Part shown: in pieces, positions 1 through 12,300 of the stretch
Layout of the letters: each line of letters begins with the position of its first letter
Numbering within the stretch: the first letter of the stretch is position 1
Source: Vitellaria paradoxa
Lineage: Eukaryota; Streptophyta; Magnoliopsida; Ericales; Sapotaceae
Assembly: GCA_019916065.1 (NCBI GenBank)
Contig: CM034234.1
Location: 15,617,020-15,681,019 of the forward strand
Length of the DNA: 64,000 bases
Reading direction: 5' to 3'
Notes under the pieces: model-generated
Databases searched by the model: none
Seen by the model: the letters and a program-made list of their open reading frames with translations, nothing else
Told to the model about the DNA's origin: nothing
Translations under genes and position numbers: made by a program

Positions 1-52
1 GCTCGCCGGAAACGCCTATTAGGAGAAGGAACCTAATTATGTACCAACAATT

Positions 53-3000
53 TCAGAGAGATCCTTCAAAGGAGGCCTGAGAAAGTGCAGGTTTATTCAG
101 CTGTCCAGTTGCTGCTGCAAGGCCTTGAAGCATTTTGATTACGTCAGAAGTGTCGTCAAGATAGTATTTTGCCATGCTTGGTTTCTGACCAACGGTGCAG
201 GCAAAAACTTCTGCTATGGCAAGCATGGATAGGTTGGCAACCGACCTGGCAATCTTCTCAAACATATCTTCATCTGAGCGGTCATCGCCTATGCACAGAA
301 CAAAATCTGGAGGTTTCCCCCTCGTCCGCATGGTTTCAATGAGATTTTCCACTACTAGTCCTTTGTTCACACCCTGCAATTTACCAAATGGAATATAATC
401 AATATTATAAATCAGTATTCAACACCACCAAACATCATTTGTTACCAGCCTCTGGTTTTGTTTTGCAAATAATCAGGAACAAAGCCTTTATTCAAACAAA
501 AACAACCAGATATTACTACCTCGTATAGATCAATGATCACAAACATTCAATTATTTCAATCTATTGTCTATTCCGGGAATATTTGGAAACTTTTAAACAT
601 ACTTATTCAACAGAAAAATCATTTCAATATATTGTCTATTCCGGGAATATTTGGAAACTTTTAAACATACTTACTCAACAGAAAAATCACATGATTTTCG
701 ATCCAATGAAGATTTGGAAACATAAGATTACACTTAAATCATTGATTTAAAAACTTAAGAAAGTGCTTAAATTATTCAACAGAAAAAATAAGATTCTTAT
801 CTCCTCGTGGAATAAAAGAGAAACAAAATACTGACCTATCACTTTAGTTCATCTAAAATTTATTACACATTTCTTATTTAAGATAATAAAGTCTGGACCC
901 TTCCCAGACCACACAATGCAAGAGCCTCCTACACTTGGTAAAGAAATTAGTGTGCAGAAATTTGCAAATAGAAAATGAGTTAATGGGCTTTTTACCTGTG
1001 GTTTCACTTCAACAATGTGTTGGCCTCTTTTAACAACCACAGGCTCATTAGCAAGAACACTCTCAAGGTGATCAAGAAGCTCTTTTGCCTGCCATGAGCC
1101 AAAGTCAGGGTCAGCTTCTTGATGATGCCACACGAAAGCACTTTCCTTCTGCTCTATGAATGACCCATCAGTAGCCTCTGTATAATGCTCCATTACAGGT
1201 AGCGCGATTTTCTTCCAGTCAAACTCCATTGACAACATGGAGGACTCCCATTGGCAGTCCTTACTCCACCTATATTAAAAGAAACAATCAAATCAAAAGG
1301 AACTTAGAAAACACACTGAAAAGCAACATCAAGACCACAATAGCAGCAAATTTTACCTAGTAAAACAGCCATGTTCTGCAGATAGACCGAGCTTTTCACA
1401 TGGAGAAAACCACTGGCTTAGAGAATCCTTGCCTCTGCCGCTCACAATGAAAACAACATTCATGGGATCATTGCATAGGCCATTCAAAACTCCAATAACC
1501 TCTTCGCTGGGAGATTTGTCCACAGAACCCTGTGGCATCATAGTACCATCATAGTCCAACAAAATCAGCCGGCTCTTAGTCCTATTATATGCTGAAACAA
1601 TGTGTTCCACTGCCAGCTTTCTGAAATTAGGACCCAAAGCAACAACTCTGAATCCTAAACCAAAACCAATCTCCCAACACCTCTTCCGGTAATGCTCTCT
1701 ACAAGCTCTCTCAAGGTCTTGGTCAAAACTCCTAGCCCAGTAAGCAACATCATGAGAACTAACATACTTATAATGTTTCTCATGGCGCAGCTGTTTTTCT
1801 CCCTCTGACATTGTGATTGCCAAATTCATGGCATCCGAGACAGAATCAATGTCCCATGGATTGACCCGGATTGCCCCACTGAGTGAGGGTGAGCACCCGA
1901 TGAATTCTGATACAATAATCACACTCTTCCTTGGTGTTGTGGACCCTTCAATTCCCAAGGCCATGTCTAAATTAGGGCTCCCCTGCCTACACACCGTATA
2001 CTTGTAAGACACCAAGTTCATACCATCCCTCACCGGATTCACCACACAACACTCTGCAATGGCATAATGAGCGACCTTGTCTAGGGTTGAAACCGGGCCA
2101 TTAACAAACACAATTGGCTCATACCCTGGTTGACCATATTGCTGATTAACTTCAGCAGCAACATTATCAATCTCATCTTGAACCTCTTGAATATCCCTAC
2201 CCCGACTCCTCGCCGGGTTAACAATTTGAACCAAAACCACTTTTCCCCTCAACCTGGGATGCTCCTCCAAGAGATGCCCCATTGCCAAAAACTTCAAACT
2301 GATACCCTTAAACATATCCATGTCATCAACCCCCAACATCACGATTTTCCCCTTAAACCGGTCCTTCAATTCCACAACCTTCGTGGCAGTTTCGGGAAGG
2401 GCCATAAGAGATTCAAGCTGACCCATATGAATTCCAGCAGGAAGGATTTTAATGCTAACAGTTCTGCCATAATAATCTAGCCCAATGTAACCCCTTTTCG
2501 ATTGGTAATCTAAACCCAACATTCTACTGCAACAAGACAGAAAATGCCTCGCATAATCAAAAGTATGGAACCCAATAAGATCACAATTCAACAAGCCCCG
2601 GAGAATGTCATCCCGAACAGGCAATGTTCGATAAATCTCAGAGGATGGAAAGGGACTGTGGAGGAAAAATCCAAGCTTTAACCTATGGAACCTTTTTCTC
2701 AAGAAAGTGGGCAAGACCATGAGGTGATAATCATGAACCCACACGAAATCCTCATCTGGGTTTATCACCTCCATCACAGCATCGGCAAAAGCCTTGTTTG
2801 CAGACACATAGGACAGCCATAGGCCTCGATCGAACCGAGCCCCATGGCTCTGAGTTACAGGCAACATGTAGTGAAACAAAGGCCAGAGAAAGTGCTTACA
2901 GAACCCATGATAAAACTTGGTCTGAACCTCCGCCGGTAGGAACGTCGGAACACACCGGAATTTGTCGAGCAGCAACCGAGCCACCTCCTCTTGCTCCGCC

Positions 3001-3278
3001 GCATCGATCTCCGCCTTCAAGCACCCGATATAGATCACCTCCGCGTCCGCCGGGAACCCATCCTTAAGCTGCAGAGCCAACTCGTCGTGGTCCCAATCGA
3101 AGCACCACCTGTTGGACTCCGCGTCACGGTGAGCCTTCACCGGAAGCCGATTGGCGACAATGATTCTCCGTTCTTGACCGACCGACGAGACAGCGTCGTC
3201 GGAATCCGTCTGGACGCCGCCATTGTTGTCGGAATCGGAACTTCCGTCGAAGTCCGCTATTATGCCCGGCACAGTCAT
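53..3278 (-). CDS. Class II trehalose-6-phosphate synthase/phosphatase-like protein (TPS8-10 type), three exons
   Basis: The spliced model is 3278-1357, 1269-996 and 373-53, giving 838 residues from the first in-frame ATG. Both introns are GT-AG and the phases match exactly (ACTAG|gt to tag|GTGG, then CACAG|gt to cag|GGT). The glycosyltransferase-20 (TPS) domain fills most of exon 1. The HAD phosphatase (TPP) domain follows, with its DYDGT motif at about 1542-1556 and GDDRSDEDMF at about 262-292 in exon 3. Plant class II TPS proteins have both domains, usually lack measurable synthase activity and are thought to act as regulators in sugar and SnRK1 signalling. Phrases such as PRVMTVPGII and NPVRDGMNL place it nearer TPS8-10 than TPS5-7; that subgroup call comes from memory of the family. 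Family-like sequence (SRSCFNLL) continues in frame to about 3354, but no ATG precedes it, so the true start is unresolved. Confidence 0.93.
374..995 (-). other. Second intron of the TPS gene, with a 68-bp tandem duplication
   Basis: This GT-AG intron of 622 nt separates TPS exons 2 and 3. It is AT-rich, and apart from the splice sites the only recognisable structure is two adjacent near-identical 68-bp units at 553-620 and 621-688. Each unit contains TCTATTCCGGGAATATTTGG. No coding or mobile-element signature was seen. Confidence 0.8.
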
Positions 3279-3534
3279 CACTCTCGGTATCCGGGTCCGA
3301 TCGGGTCTCAGGTAATCGTCGAGGTTCAACAGATTGAAACAAGATCTGGAAAGGATAATGAGAACAAACCCAGAAACAACAAATTGGGTTCGGGAGAAAA
3401 ATCCAAGAAAAAAACAGAAGAGAAAAGAGAGAGTAATAGATTGTTGTATTGCTGTTGTTGCTGCAGTTACTGCTGTTGTGTTGCTAGTGTAATGTTATTA
3501 TCATCGGTGAGTGTTGCAGACCAGAAGCATATAT

Positions 3535-3573
3535 TTCTTGAACATGTGATTGATGATGATACAAGTATATAAA
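3535..3573 (-). promoter_or_regulatory. Core promoter candidate of the TPS gene
   Basis: On the minus strand a TATA box (TTTATATAC) lies at 3573-3565. It would place transcription start near 3535, with a pyrimidine- and CAA-rich leader of about 200 nt before the coding region. The leader from 3480 to 3350 is strongly CT-rich, which could be an ordinary plant 5' UTR or the end of an intron. Confidence 0.45.
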
Positions 3574-6500
3574 ATTTTCATGGAAAATTAAAAGGAAACT
3601 TTCCCTGAAAATTATAAGGAAAGTCTGTTTTGTACAAGGAAGGTGGTGAAGATAAGAACGAAGAGAGACCGACTTCTTAATATGAATACGTAACGTGGAA
3701 TGGTGTGGACGGCTTAGATTTGCCAGGAAAATCCTCCTCTTTGATCATCAATGAGGTCTCGCGTTTTATGCTTGCAATCGTAACCGACCCTCCTTCCTTC
3801 TTCCCTTGACCGATGTATATATACATACAATTATACGTATGTAAATATCACACAGAAGAGCTGTTGCAATTTCCGGGTTTGGTGTCTGTAGTTAATACTT
3901 AGGTTTCAAATTGTTGTTACCGGCTGCAGCCGGTTGGGTTCTTTTTCCTCGACTTAAAATTTGTAATTACTAAAAATAATAATTTTGTCAATTAAATCAG
4001 CTCAAGTGCAGGAGAGTGTGTAGAATTAGCAAATTTTGACTAATAATATTAACGAATATTACTCTCTTGTAAAATTGAAATATTAAAATGTAAATTTTGA
4101 TTAAAAAATAATTTTGACTAATAATTTCATATTATTGACTTGAAATTTAAAATTTTAGATAGTAACCTTTTTTTTATTTCTTCTCAGTTACATTTACTAA
4201 ACACATTAATTATATCTGTAGTAAAATTATGTATGTTTACAATTTTTAGTTTATTGAAATAAAATTTTCAATTAATATTTAATTTTCAATATTTTTATTT
4301 AAAAATTAGTAATTTAGAAAAATATGTTATAAAATTTGTCCATATAAAATAAATTTAATAGGTAGATATAATAAAAAAAAAAGTCCTCTAACACAATTAT
4401 TTTTTTGTATGAACTTTTAGAGTTAAATGATTGATGGTACAAGGAAATCCATCCATGATTTTGGTGAGTTTTCAATGGTTTTAGGAGATTTAAAGAAAAA
4501 TAAAATCTGACACGTGTCAGTAAATGTCTTTACAGCTGTGAAATGCCAACTGGGTCATGGATTGAGATAGTACTAGTGGATAAACATAACAGCTGGCGTG
4601 CGTGGAGGCTCGGAGTGGCATAGAGTTCACCACCATATGTATAGATATGCATAGACGTACGTCGATATATTATTATAGATTAGCTGTGAGTGCGTAAGTG
4701 ATTTTTTTTCCTTAAATAAAGATATATATATTTTTAATTTTAAATAAATTACCCAATAAATTTAAATAAAAACTATTTAAACACGGGTAAAATATTTGAT
4801 AATTTTAAATTGCATAAGAATAAATATTTTGTAATTAAGTGAAATTTAAAAATAAAAAATATAAATATAATGGATGGTTAAAAATAACAATTAACGAAAA
4901 CTTAAAAATACAAGACTAAATTTACTCAACTTAGCGTTGATTACTTGAAAGGTTGTTTTGGCCTGTATAAAATTTAGACACACTTCTTCTTAAATTTTCG
5001 TTTTTGTAAATGGTTTATTCATTAACTCACTTAAATGCATAAAACTTTGATGCTTATATTTCATACAAATAAACAAACTCTACCCTATTTATATTCTTCA
5101 CTTTTTTAATTTAAATGAGAATGGAGATTGATTTGATCTAATGGTGGAAATTATGTCTCTAAAATTATCTATCAAATATATAAAATATTTATAATACTTA
5201 TAAAGAGTTGTACAATTTTCAACAACATTCCACACACTTTATATAAATTTTTTTATGTTCTAGAATATTTCGTTTATAATATTTACAATTTTTTAAAATA
5301 TTTAATATACTTCTTTGAAATATCTTTAGTTTTTTAAATATTATAGAGAAATATAGAGTATTTAAGTAATTTTTTAAAAATTTCCAACAGCACTAAAAAA
5401 TTTTAGAACCCTTTAAAATACTCCAGACTATTTTAGAACACTCCCAAAAATCATAGCAAAATTTGATCCAAAATGTCATAGGTAAATAATAAGAGAGAAT
5501 GCAATCTATTATTTCATTTAAGAGAAAGAGTTTAACACTAGCAAGCGGAAAGTAAGAGTAGAGTGGAGAATAATATAAAATTCATGTATAAAAAAAGTTT
5601 GTTTGGTCTGAAAATATATTTTATTAGTTTTTTAAAAATTACATTTTATTAATTTCTTTTCTATCAAGTATATTTTTAGGAAAATATTCTCTAAACTGAA
5701 TCTATTTTTACTTATTTTATTTTTCACAAAAATTACATAAAATATGTAGAAAAGGTCAAATTAAATGCACGTTTTAGTTGTTCCTTTAAGAAGAAAAGAA
5801 AAAATAAGAGAAATTAAAGAGAAGGGAAAAAAATTGGAATTCCTTAATTTATAGTTTTTTTCTTTTTATTTGCTCCAAATTAAAAAAAAATTAAACATGA
5901 ACTGGCAGAAAATTTTATTTATTTTAATTTATCTTCTCTTCAGATTATCTTGGTATAAGTATTTTTTATTTCTAACTTCTTTCCAGAAAAATAATTTTTA
6001 TTTGCAAAAAATTAGTCATAATCTTGACTCCATTTTTTTCAAAATAAAATATTTTTTGAAAAATATTTTCTAAAAATCATTTCTTTAAAAAATATTTACA
6101 CAATAATAAACCGCGGTCACAATAATTTTTGTTTAAATAAAAATATGTTGCAAGAAGGAATAAATAAATATCATGTAATAAATGAATGATGATGAGTTTT
6201 AAATAGCATTTAAATAAATACTTTGTAATTAAATGATGTTTAGAAAAAAATGCAAATGCAATAGATGATTTTAAAGGATATTTAAGAAATATTAAAACAT
6301 ATAAAATTAAATTTACTTAACTAAACTGAGTTATTAAAAAAATATTTTTATTTCTGTATAAAACATTTGTAGTTGTGAGAAATTAAAGAATATTAATGAA
6401 AAAATTATTAAATATGATACTTCACCAAATATCTCTAATATTTTATCCATATAATAGGGTAGAAATGCATAAAAATATTTTGATTGTGCAACTAAATACT

Positions 6501-9250
6501 CTTACATAAAATAACTGCTCTCTACTATCGAGTCAAATCTTCAGAAATTATGGTCGTATAGATACACACAGAAATACTTTGGTTTTACAAATAAATAATT
6601 TTCTATATAAATGCTCTCTAGTACCGAGTCAAATCGTTAGAAATTAAGGTTAGATTTGGCTTGATAGGTGCCACGTCAGATGACATAATCTCAGTTAAAC
6701 GTTGTGGAATCTTTTTATAATTATTTAATTAATTATCAGCTCAAAATAAATAAATGTAATTTTTGATAATTTACAAAAATTATCAAAAAGTTAACGTAAA
6801 TTGTCAATAAATTATCATAATTATTTTTTAAATTACTTATTTAAAAAGTCAATTCCGAAAGATTGATCTATTTATTATACTTTTTGTTTTATTATACATT
6901 ATTCCTTCTTAACTCAATTTTTAAGATATAGGTTAATAATAATAAATTTGATGAGTTGATTTCATTTAAGAATTTTCATTATTTTTTATATTTGGAATCA
7001 AAATAAAAATTTATGAGCCGGATTTGATTTTATTGTATAATTTAAATTTTGAAAATTTCGTACCATTTGAAATTTAACCGTGATATTTTATTATTTTATT
7101 AAGTTATCAAAATAAAATTAAATTAAATCATGTCAAATTAATTTTTTATTTTAAAATCAAATCAAAAGAATCCTTTCAAACGAAATGTAAATGTACTTTA
7201 TTTTCAATTTCTCACGTTTTAAAAAATACTACTTATTATGAAAAAAATAAAATGTCCAAAATTAAAATGAAACGAATTTAGCTTTTTTCTTTTTTTCTAT
7301 CTTATGAAAAACTAATCTTGCTAAACACGCAAAATTCTTATCATAAAAGTACTTTTGATGTGTAAAAATTACCTCAAATAAAATCTTATTTTTTGAATAA
7401 TCTATAAAATCAAAGGAGGGCTTATACCAAAATCTTTAAAATCCTTTATTACTCCTAATTTTTTAATTAATTATATTAATAAATGTTATATTATTAATTT
7501 CCTGAATTATAAAAAATAATATTAAAAATTTTATTTTAGCCTTATCTCGCTCAAAATTTTAAGTGCAAAAAAAAAAAAAAAAAAAAAAAGAACGCGGCGA
7601 GATTAATTTATTATATTTCCTTCTTTGGATTTGGGTGAAGTGTCAATTTCTTTTTTTTTTTTTCTCTTTATTTATTTAATTAACATAACATTCTTTCTCG
7701 TGCGTGCCTAATTCAATAAATTTCCTATAGAAGGAAAAAAAAAAAGAAAAAAAAAAAGAAAAGAGAAAAAGAAGATACAATAGTGAAATTGTTATCCGTT
7801 GGCTGCTTCTCAAGTTTTGCTTGGATCCTTCATTAGGGTTAGATGGAACAGAAATGTAAAATAAATTTCAATTGTATTAATTAATAGTTTTGATTTGATT
7901 ACATTTTGATTAAATATAATTTTTTGTATTTTATTTTGATTACATTATGATCTGTTTCCTTTTAACCCTCATTTCTATTTTAAAATTGATTTCAATTAAA
8001 TTAAACAAAAATCATTAAATCATATTAAAAATAATTAAAATTGTTAATTAATGCACTTCAACTGTTAAACCGTTAAAAGTGTATTTTTTTTTAACTTCTA
8101 GCTCATTTAAATTTATTCATTCAAACATCTTCATCAACAAACTCAATTTCATATTTGGTAATCAATTGATAGAACAAAATTCAATAATTTCGACGTTATC
8201 AAGAAAAATGTTACATCCTTATCCACACGTGCTGTTTAGTTTTTTATTATTTTGCATTAAATTTTAATTTATTTTTGTTTGAACCGTTTTTAGATGTTCG
8301 TTTGACTTGGCGCGGGCGAAACCCAAGTTGCGGTGTCGGCGAAGCTAACCTGGCGAAGCTAATCGGGCCGTTTACTAGGAAGATTTTGTCGTTTCCAAGG
8401 AAGAATTCACGATCGTTGATACGGAAGGTAAGAGGGGTTCGGTAGATGAGAGAGGTAGATGATAGAGTTGTATTTAAAATAATCGGCGTTAATGGGTTTG
8501 TGTTATAGTCCAGTTATATTTATTAATAAATTATTATTTTTAATTAAATTTGTTAATAAATTATTATTTTTTCCTTCGCCCAGTTAGACGGGTGAGGATG
8601 TTCGCGTTTGTGTATACGATTTATTGACTAGTTTTTAGTCAAATTTTGAACAAGCTCAAAATGTTGTGATTAGGTTTATTTGATATATTTATTAATTAGC
8701 TTGTGTTCATGCAAGGCATGCTTGTAAGAATGTAATCAACTTTTTTCAAGAGTTTGTTAATAGACAAATTTAACAAATAAACAAACTTTTTTAATTTAAC
8801 AAATAAATAGAAAATTAACAAACAACTCTTAAAGACTAATGTAAGTTATTAACAAGAAAAAAAAAAGATAAGTCATTAAAATTTATTATCAAGCTCTTAA
8901 CTAATGCAATGATAATAATGTTCACTATTACTTAAATGAGAATGTTTAAAAACTATAAACAAGTATGCTAAGAAATGATAAATAAGTTTATTCACAAATT
9001 TTATCGTGTTAAATTTACTTTTACTTGAGTTTAACTTATTTATTTATCAAATTGGAAAAAAGAATTCAAATTCGTCCCTTTTATTATCTTATTAAATGAA
9101 GAGCTCATTTGCTAATGGCTTTGTATAAACAAATTCTTTTGTCCAAAAGTTAAGATAAAAAATATGACGATAAATTTTATTTATCTAATTTGAAAAAAGT
9201 GTGAGTATAATTTCTGAAATATTTTGAACATTTGATTCTTCTATTAAATA
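3574..9250. other. AT-rich spacer upstream of TPS, no gene seen
   Basis: The stretch is very AT-rich with homopolymer runs (A at 7567-7590, T and A runs at 7650-7770). Short frames are random, stop-rich sequence. A slightly GC-richer patch at 8300-8460 contains a short direct repeat, TGGCGAAGCTAA-like. Nothing in it matches a family I recognise. Confidence 0.6.
4507..4520. promoter_or_regulatory. Perfect 14-bp palindrome with a G-box/ABRE core
   Basis: CTGACACGTGTCAG is its own reverse complement and contains ACACGTGT, a bZIP/ABRE-type core. It lies about 1.2 kb upstream of the TPS coding region. An ABA or stress link is an inference only. Confidence 0.4.
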
Positions 9251-9259
9251 TTAATTTGA

Positions 9260-10135
9260 GAACTTGGTCTCCAGAATTATATGTTTTGATTTTGTCTTGA
9301 GGGCTTGATAACTTGATATCAGGATTTGTAAAATAGAATTTTGACTTGAAAGTTTGTTAGCTCGATCTCATAATTTTATAAAATTAAATTTTGACTTGAG
9401 AGCTTGATAACTTGATATCAGGATTTGTAAACTTGAACTTTGACTTAAAAGTATAACATTTTATTTTAAGAGTGATTGGGTTGAACTTTGATTGGAAAGT
9501 TTGATAGTTTGATCTCAAGATTTGTTAGTTTTAACTTTAAAATAAGGGTTTAACAGTTTAATCTCAAGATTTGCAAATTTGAATTTTGACTTAAGAGCTT
9601 GACAGTTTAATCTTAAGAGTGTGATTGAGAGCTTAAGTGTGGCTTGGGGCTTGAACTTTGAATTAGAAGTATGATAGCTTATTTCAAGAGTTGGTTGGCT
9701 TGAATTTTTACTTTGAAAGCCTAATAGCTTGATCTTAAGATTGGTTGGCTTTGATTTTAGCAGGAGGGCTTGATAGTGGGTTCCAGGGGTTACAGTGAAA
9801 AAATTAGCAGCCTTGATTTAATTGTATTGATAAAGAGTCCTAATTTAATTTAGTTAAAATTAATTTCAAAATAAAAATAAAGGTTAAAAGAAATCTGATT
9901 AGATTACAATTACTCTATAATATGAAAGGTTTTTTCTCATTGAAATGCAATCAAATCTAAGCCGTTGATTTGTCACTGCAACCCCTGCAGTGGAACCCCT
10001 TAATAGCTTGATTTTAATATTTGCAAGCTTGAATTTTGACTTAAAAGATTAACAGTTTAATCTAAAGAGTGTGGTCGAGACTTGAGGGGCTTAAATGTTT
10101 GAGTTAAGGGTTTGACAACTTATAGACTTAAACTT
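9260..10135. repeat. Degenerate tandem repeat (unit about 50-70 bp)
   Basis: Variants of TTGACTTGAGAGCTTGATA, then a GATATC- or GATCTCA-containing stretch, then GATTTGTAAA, recur many times from about 9260 to 9775 and again from 10000 to 10130. The copies are diverged in length and sequence, which points to an old array. It is interrupted by a MITE-like insertion at 9776-9999. Confidence 0.6.
9776..9999. mobile_element. MITE-like non-autonomous DNA transposon
   Basis: The ends form imperfect terminal inverted repeats. The left end reads GGGTTCCAGGGGTTACAGTGA-like; the reverse complement of the right end reads GGGGTTCCACTGCAGGGGTT followed by GCAGTGA. The interior is AT-rich with no coding capacity. 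The flanking tandem repeat resumes directly after it (left flank TTGATA, right flank TTAATA), as expected for insertion into a pre-existing array. A related interior sequence is seen near 49200-49380. Confidence 0.55.
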
Positions 10136-10367
10136 GAAACCACTTGTTGGAATTCTTCTCTACCTTTTGTAATTATACATTTTTACCCTATTTATAGCAG
10201 AGGAATAAAGAATAAAAAAAAATTCAAATTTCTTTGACAATTACCTTTATTTATTTATTTTATAAAATGATAAAAATTATTTATTATCTTTTATAAGAGA
10301 TAAATTTAATTTATATAAATAAAGACTAATATTTATATCAAAATAAATATTAAAGATAATATTTATC

Positions 10368-12295
10368 TGTAACACCCGGTATTTATTTTTATCCATTTAT
10401 GTATTATTTTGGACCAATAAAATATTTAAACTAATATTTGGTCGATTTAGGAGTTTGACCCGAATTGACATTGGGTTGAACAACTAGGCCAAAGGCTCAT
10501 CAATTCTTTTCTTTTCTTTCTTTTTTCCTTCTATCCTTTTTAGGGGGGCTCTTGGCATTCCAGAGAAAAAGAGAGAGTAGAGAGGAAAAATGGGTTCCAA
10601 GAAGGAATATCGATAGATCGGGGTAGTATTCAATGCTGTGAACGTCGTGGTAGTGTCTGTTTCATGTGATTATGCTTGAGGTAAAAGATACGGGCATTTG
10701 AAGTTCAATAACCAAAACCTAAATCTTCTCTTTTCTTCTATTCTCTTTAAATTCAAGGTAGATGAGATTTATATTCGTGTTCTAAACGTTCTTCAATTAA
10801 GTATTATAAAAACATGTGATTTAAGTGTTTATACATGAGTTATAGTTGAGATCGAGGCCTGAATGGGAGATCGAGGCCTGAATGGGTGATTTAGGGAATG
10901 AATTAGAGGCAGATTTCGTGGAAAACGAACCCAAGAACTAGGCACCAGACTTTGGTGTTTGGATTGGTCGACCAAGGTGTCTGGATCACTTCTTAGGGTG
11001 TCCGGACGTCAGTATGAAAATTTTCTAAAAATGTCAAAATTAATTTCTTAAATACATGTTTTGTGCCCAAACTAAATTATTATTTATTTTGAAAGATAGT
11101 ATGAACCCTAAATCATCATCAAGTTTAATAAGAATGTATTTTTATATTAAGATGATATTTATTTACATGATTGAACATATTATGTGCATGAAGGTGGGGT
11201 TATATCATCTGATTTTATGTTATGATTATTGATTAGCCGAGAGTGCCATATTTATATTGTGACATACCGATGCACGGGTTTTATATATGGACGGGATCCA
11301 TGATTTGAGAAAAATGATAAATTAAGATTTTAAAAATACCGGATGATCCCCAGTTGATATATATGATTAGAGTTTAATCATTTGGAGTTAGGACATAAAT
11401 TTTAAGATTATGATTATCAGATGTTTTTCGGACTGCAGCCGGATCTTTCTTGAGTTATGCAGATACTTAACTAGGAGTGTAACACGGTTCCCTAGTAGAA
11501 AGGCCAATGGATGTAATACAGTTCCCCTAAGTCTTATATAAGTAGGGTTGTAACACGGATCTTCGCTTGGTTTATATATACATTGAGATATACGTTTGTT
11601 GTAAGCGTAAATGATGCGGTTGGTGACCTCTCGTGCTTTGCTAGGCGTCACTCATTCCAAGATAAGGTTGGGGGTAGATGAAGGCTAGGATATGCATTGA
11701 CATTGCATTCCATCACATCCCATTGCATGAGATTGTATTTATATTCTTTTATATTGAGATGTTAATATATGTGACTACGATATTGATTGATGAGATGTAT
11801 GGTTTATCAAGTTGATTATGAGTTTGATTATAAAATAAGAGATATAAAATAGAAACTATGATAACCTAATTCCCGAAATAGGATACACAGAGAGTTTAGA
11901 CTTGATTAGCTTAAGTCTGGTCTTATCTATAAGTAATAATATTGTGTTTATTCTTCTTAATTAAGAATTTAATCCTTAATATTATAAATTGTGTGATCCA
12001 AAAAGTGGGTTCGATTCTCATATTTATGACATTATGATATAGAGAGATATAAACATGATTATAGTATTGTTCTAACCGAGTAGACCTTAGACGTGATCAT
12101 TGGAAATTGTATTAAAATGGATCATATTATTAATAAATTTAGGATATTATTTTATATGAAAAATGAGAAATAATTTTGGATATATTGATATTTATAACAC
12201 AATGTGAATTGAAATTGGATTGAATTTTATTTGTTTATTTTAGTTTTCATATTCCCATAGCGTTCATTCCAAATAGTTAAGTTAGGGGTGTGACA
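10368..12295. mobile_element. Solo LTR (about 1.93 kb) of an LTR retrotransposon, probably Ty3/gypsy
   Basis: The segment starts TGTAACACCCGG and ends GGGGTGTGACA, the TG...CA ends common in large plant gypsy LTRs. It is flanked on both sides by the same 5-bp duplication, TTATC (10363-10367 and 12296-12300). No gag, pol, primer-binding site or second LTR is present. That is the signature of a solo LTR left by recombination between two LTRs. A small internal tandem duplication (GAGATCGAGGCCTGAATGGG) lies at about 10849-10886. The lineage assignment is an inference. Confidence 0.75.
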
Positions 12296-12300
12296 TTATC

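Noticed and set aside
2130..3572. Plus-strand frames of 89-193 codons across TPS exon 1 and leader
   Set aside because: Antisense to a well-supported conserved exon; composition mirrors TPS codons.
11388..11651. 87-codon minus-strand frame
   Set aside because: Sits inside the solo LTR; LTRs of this type do not encode such a protein.
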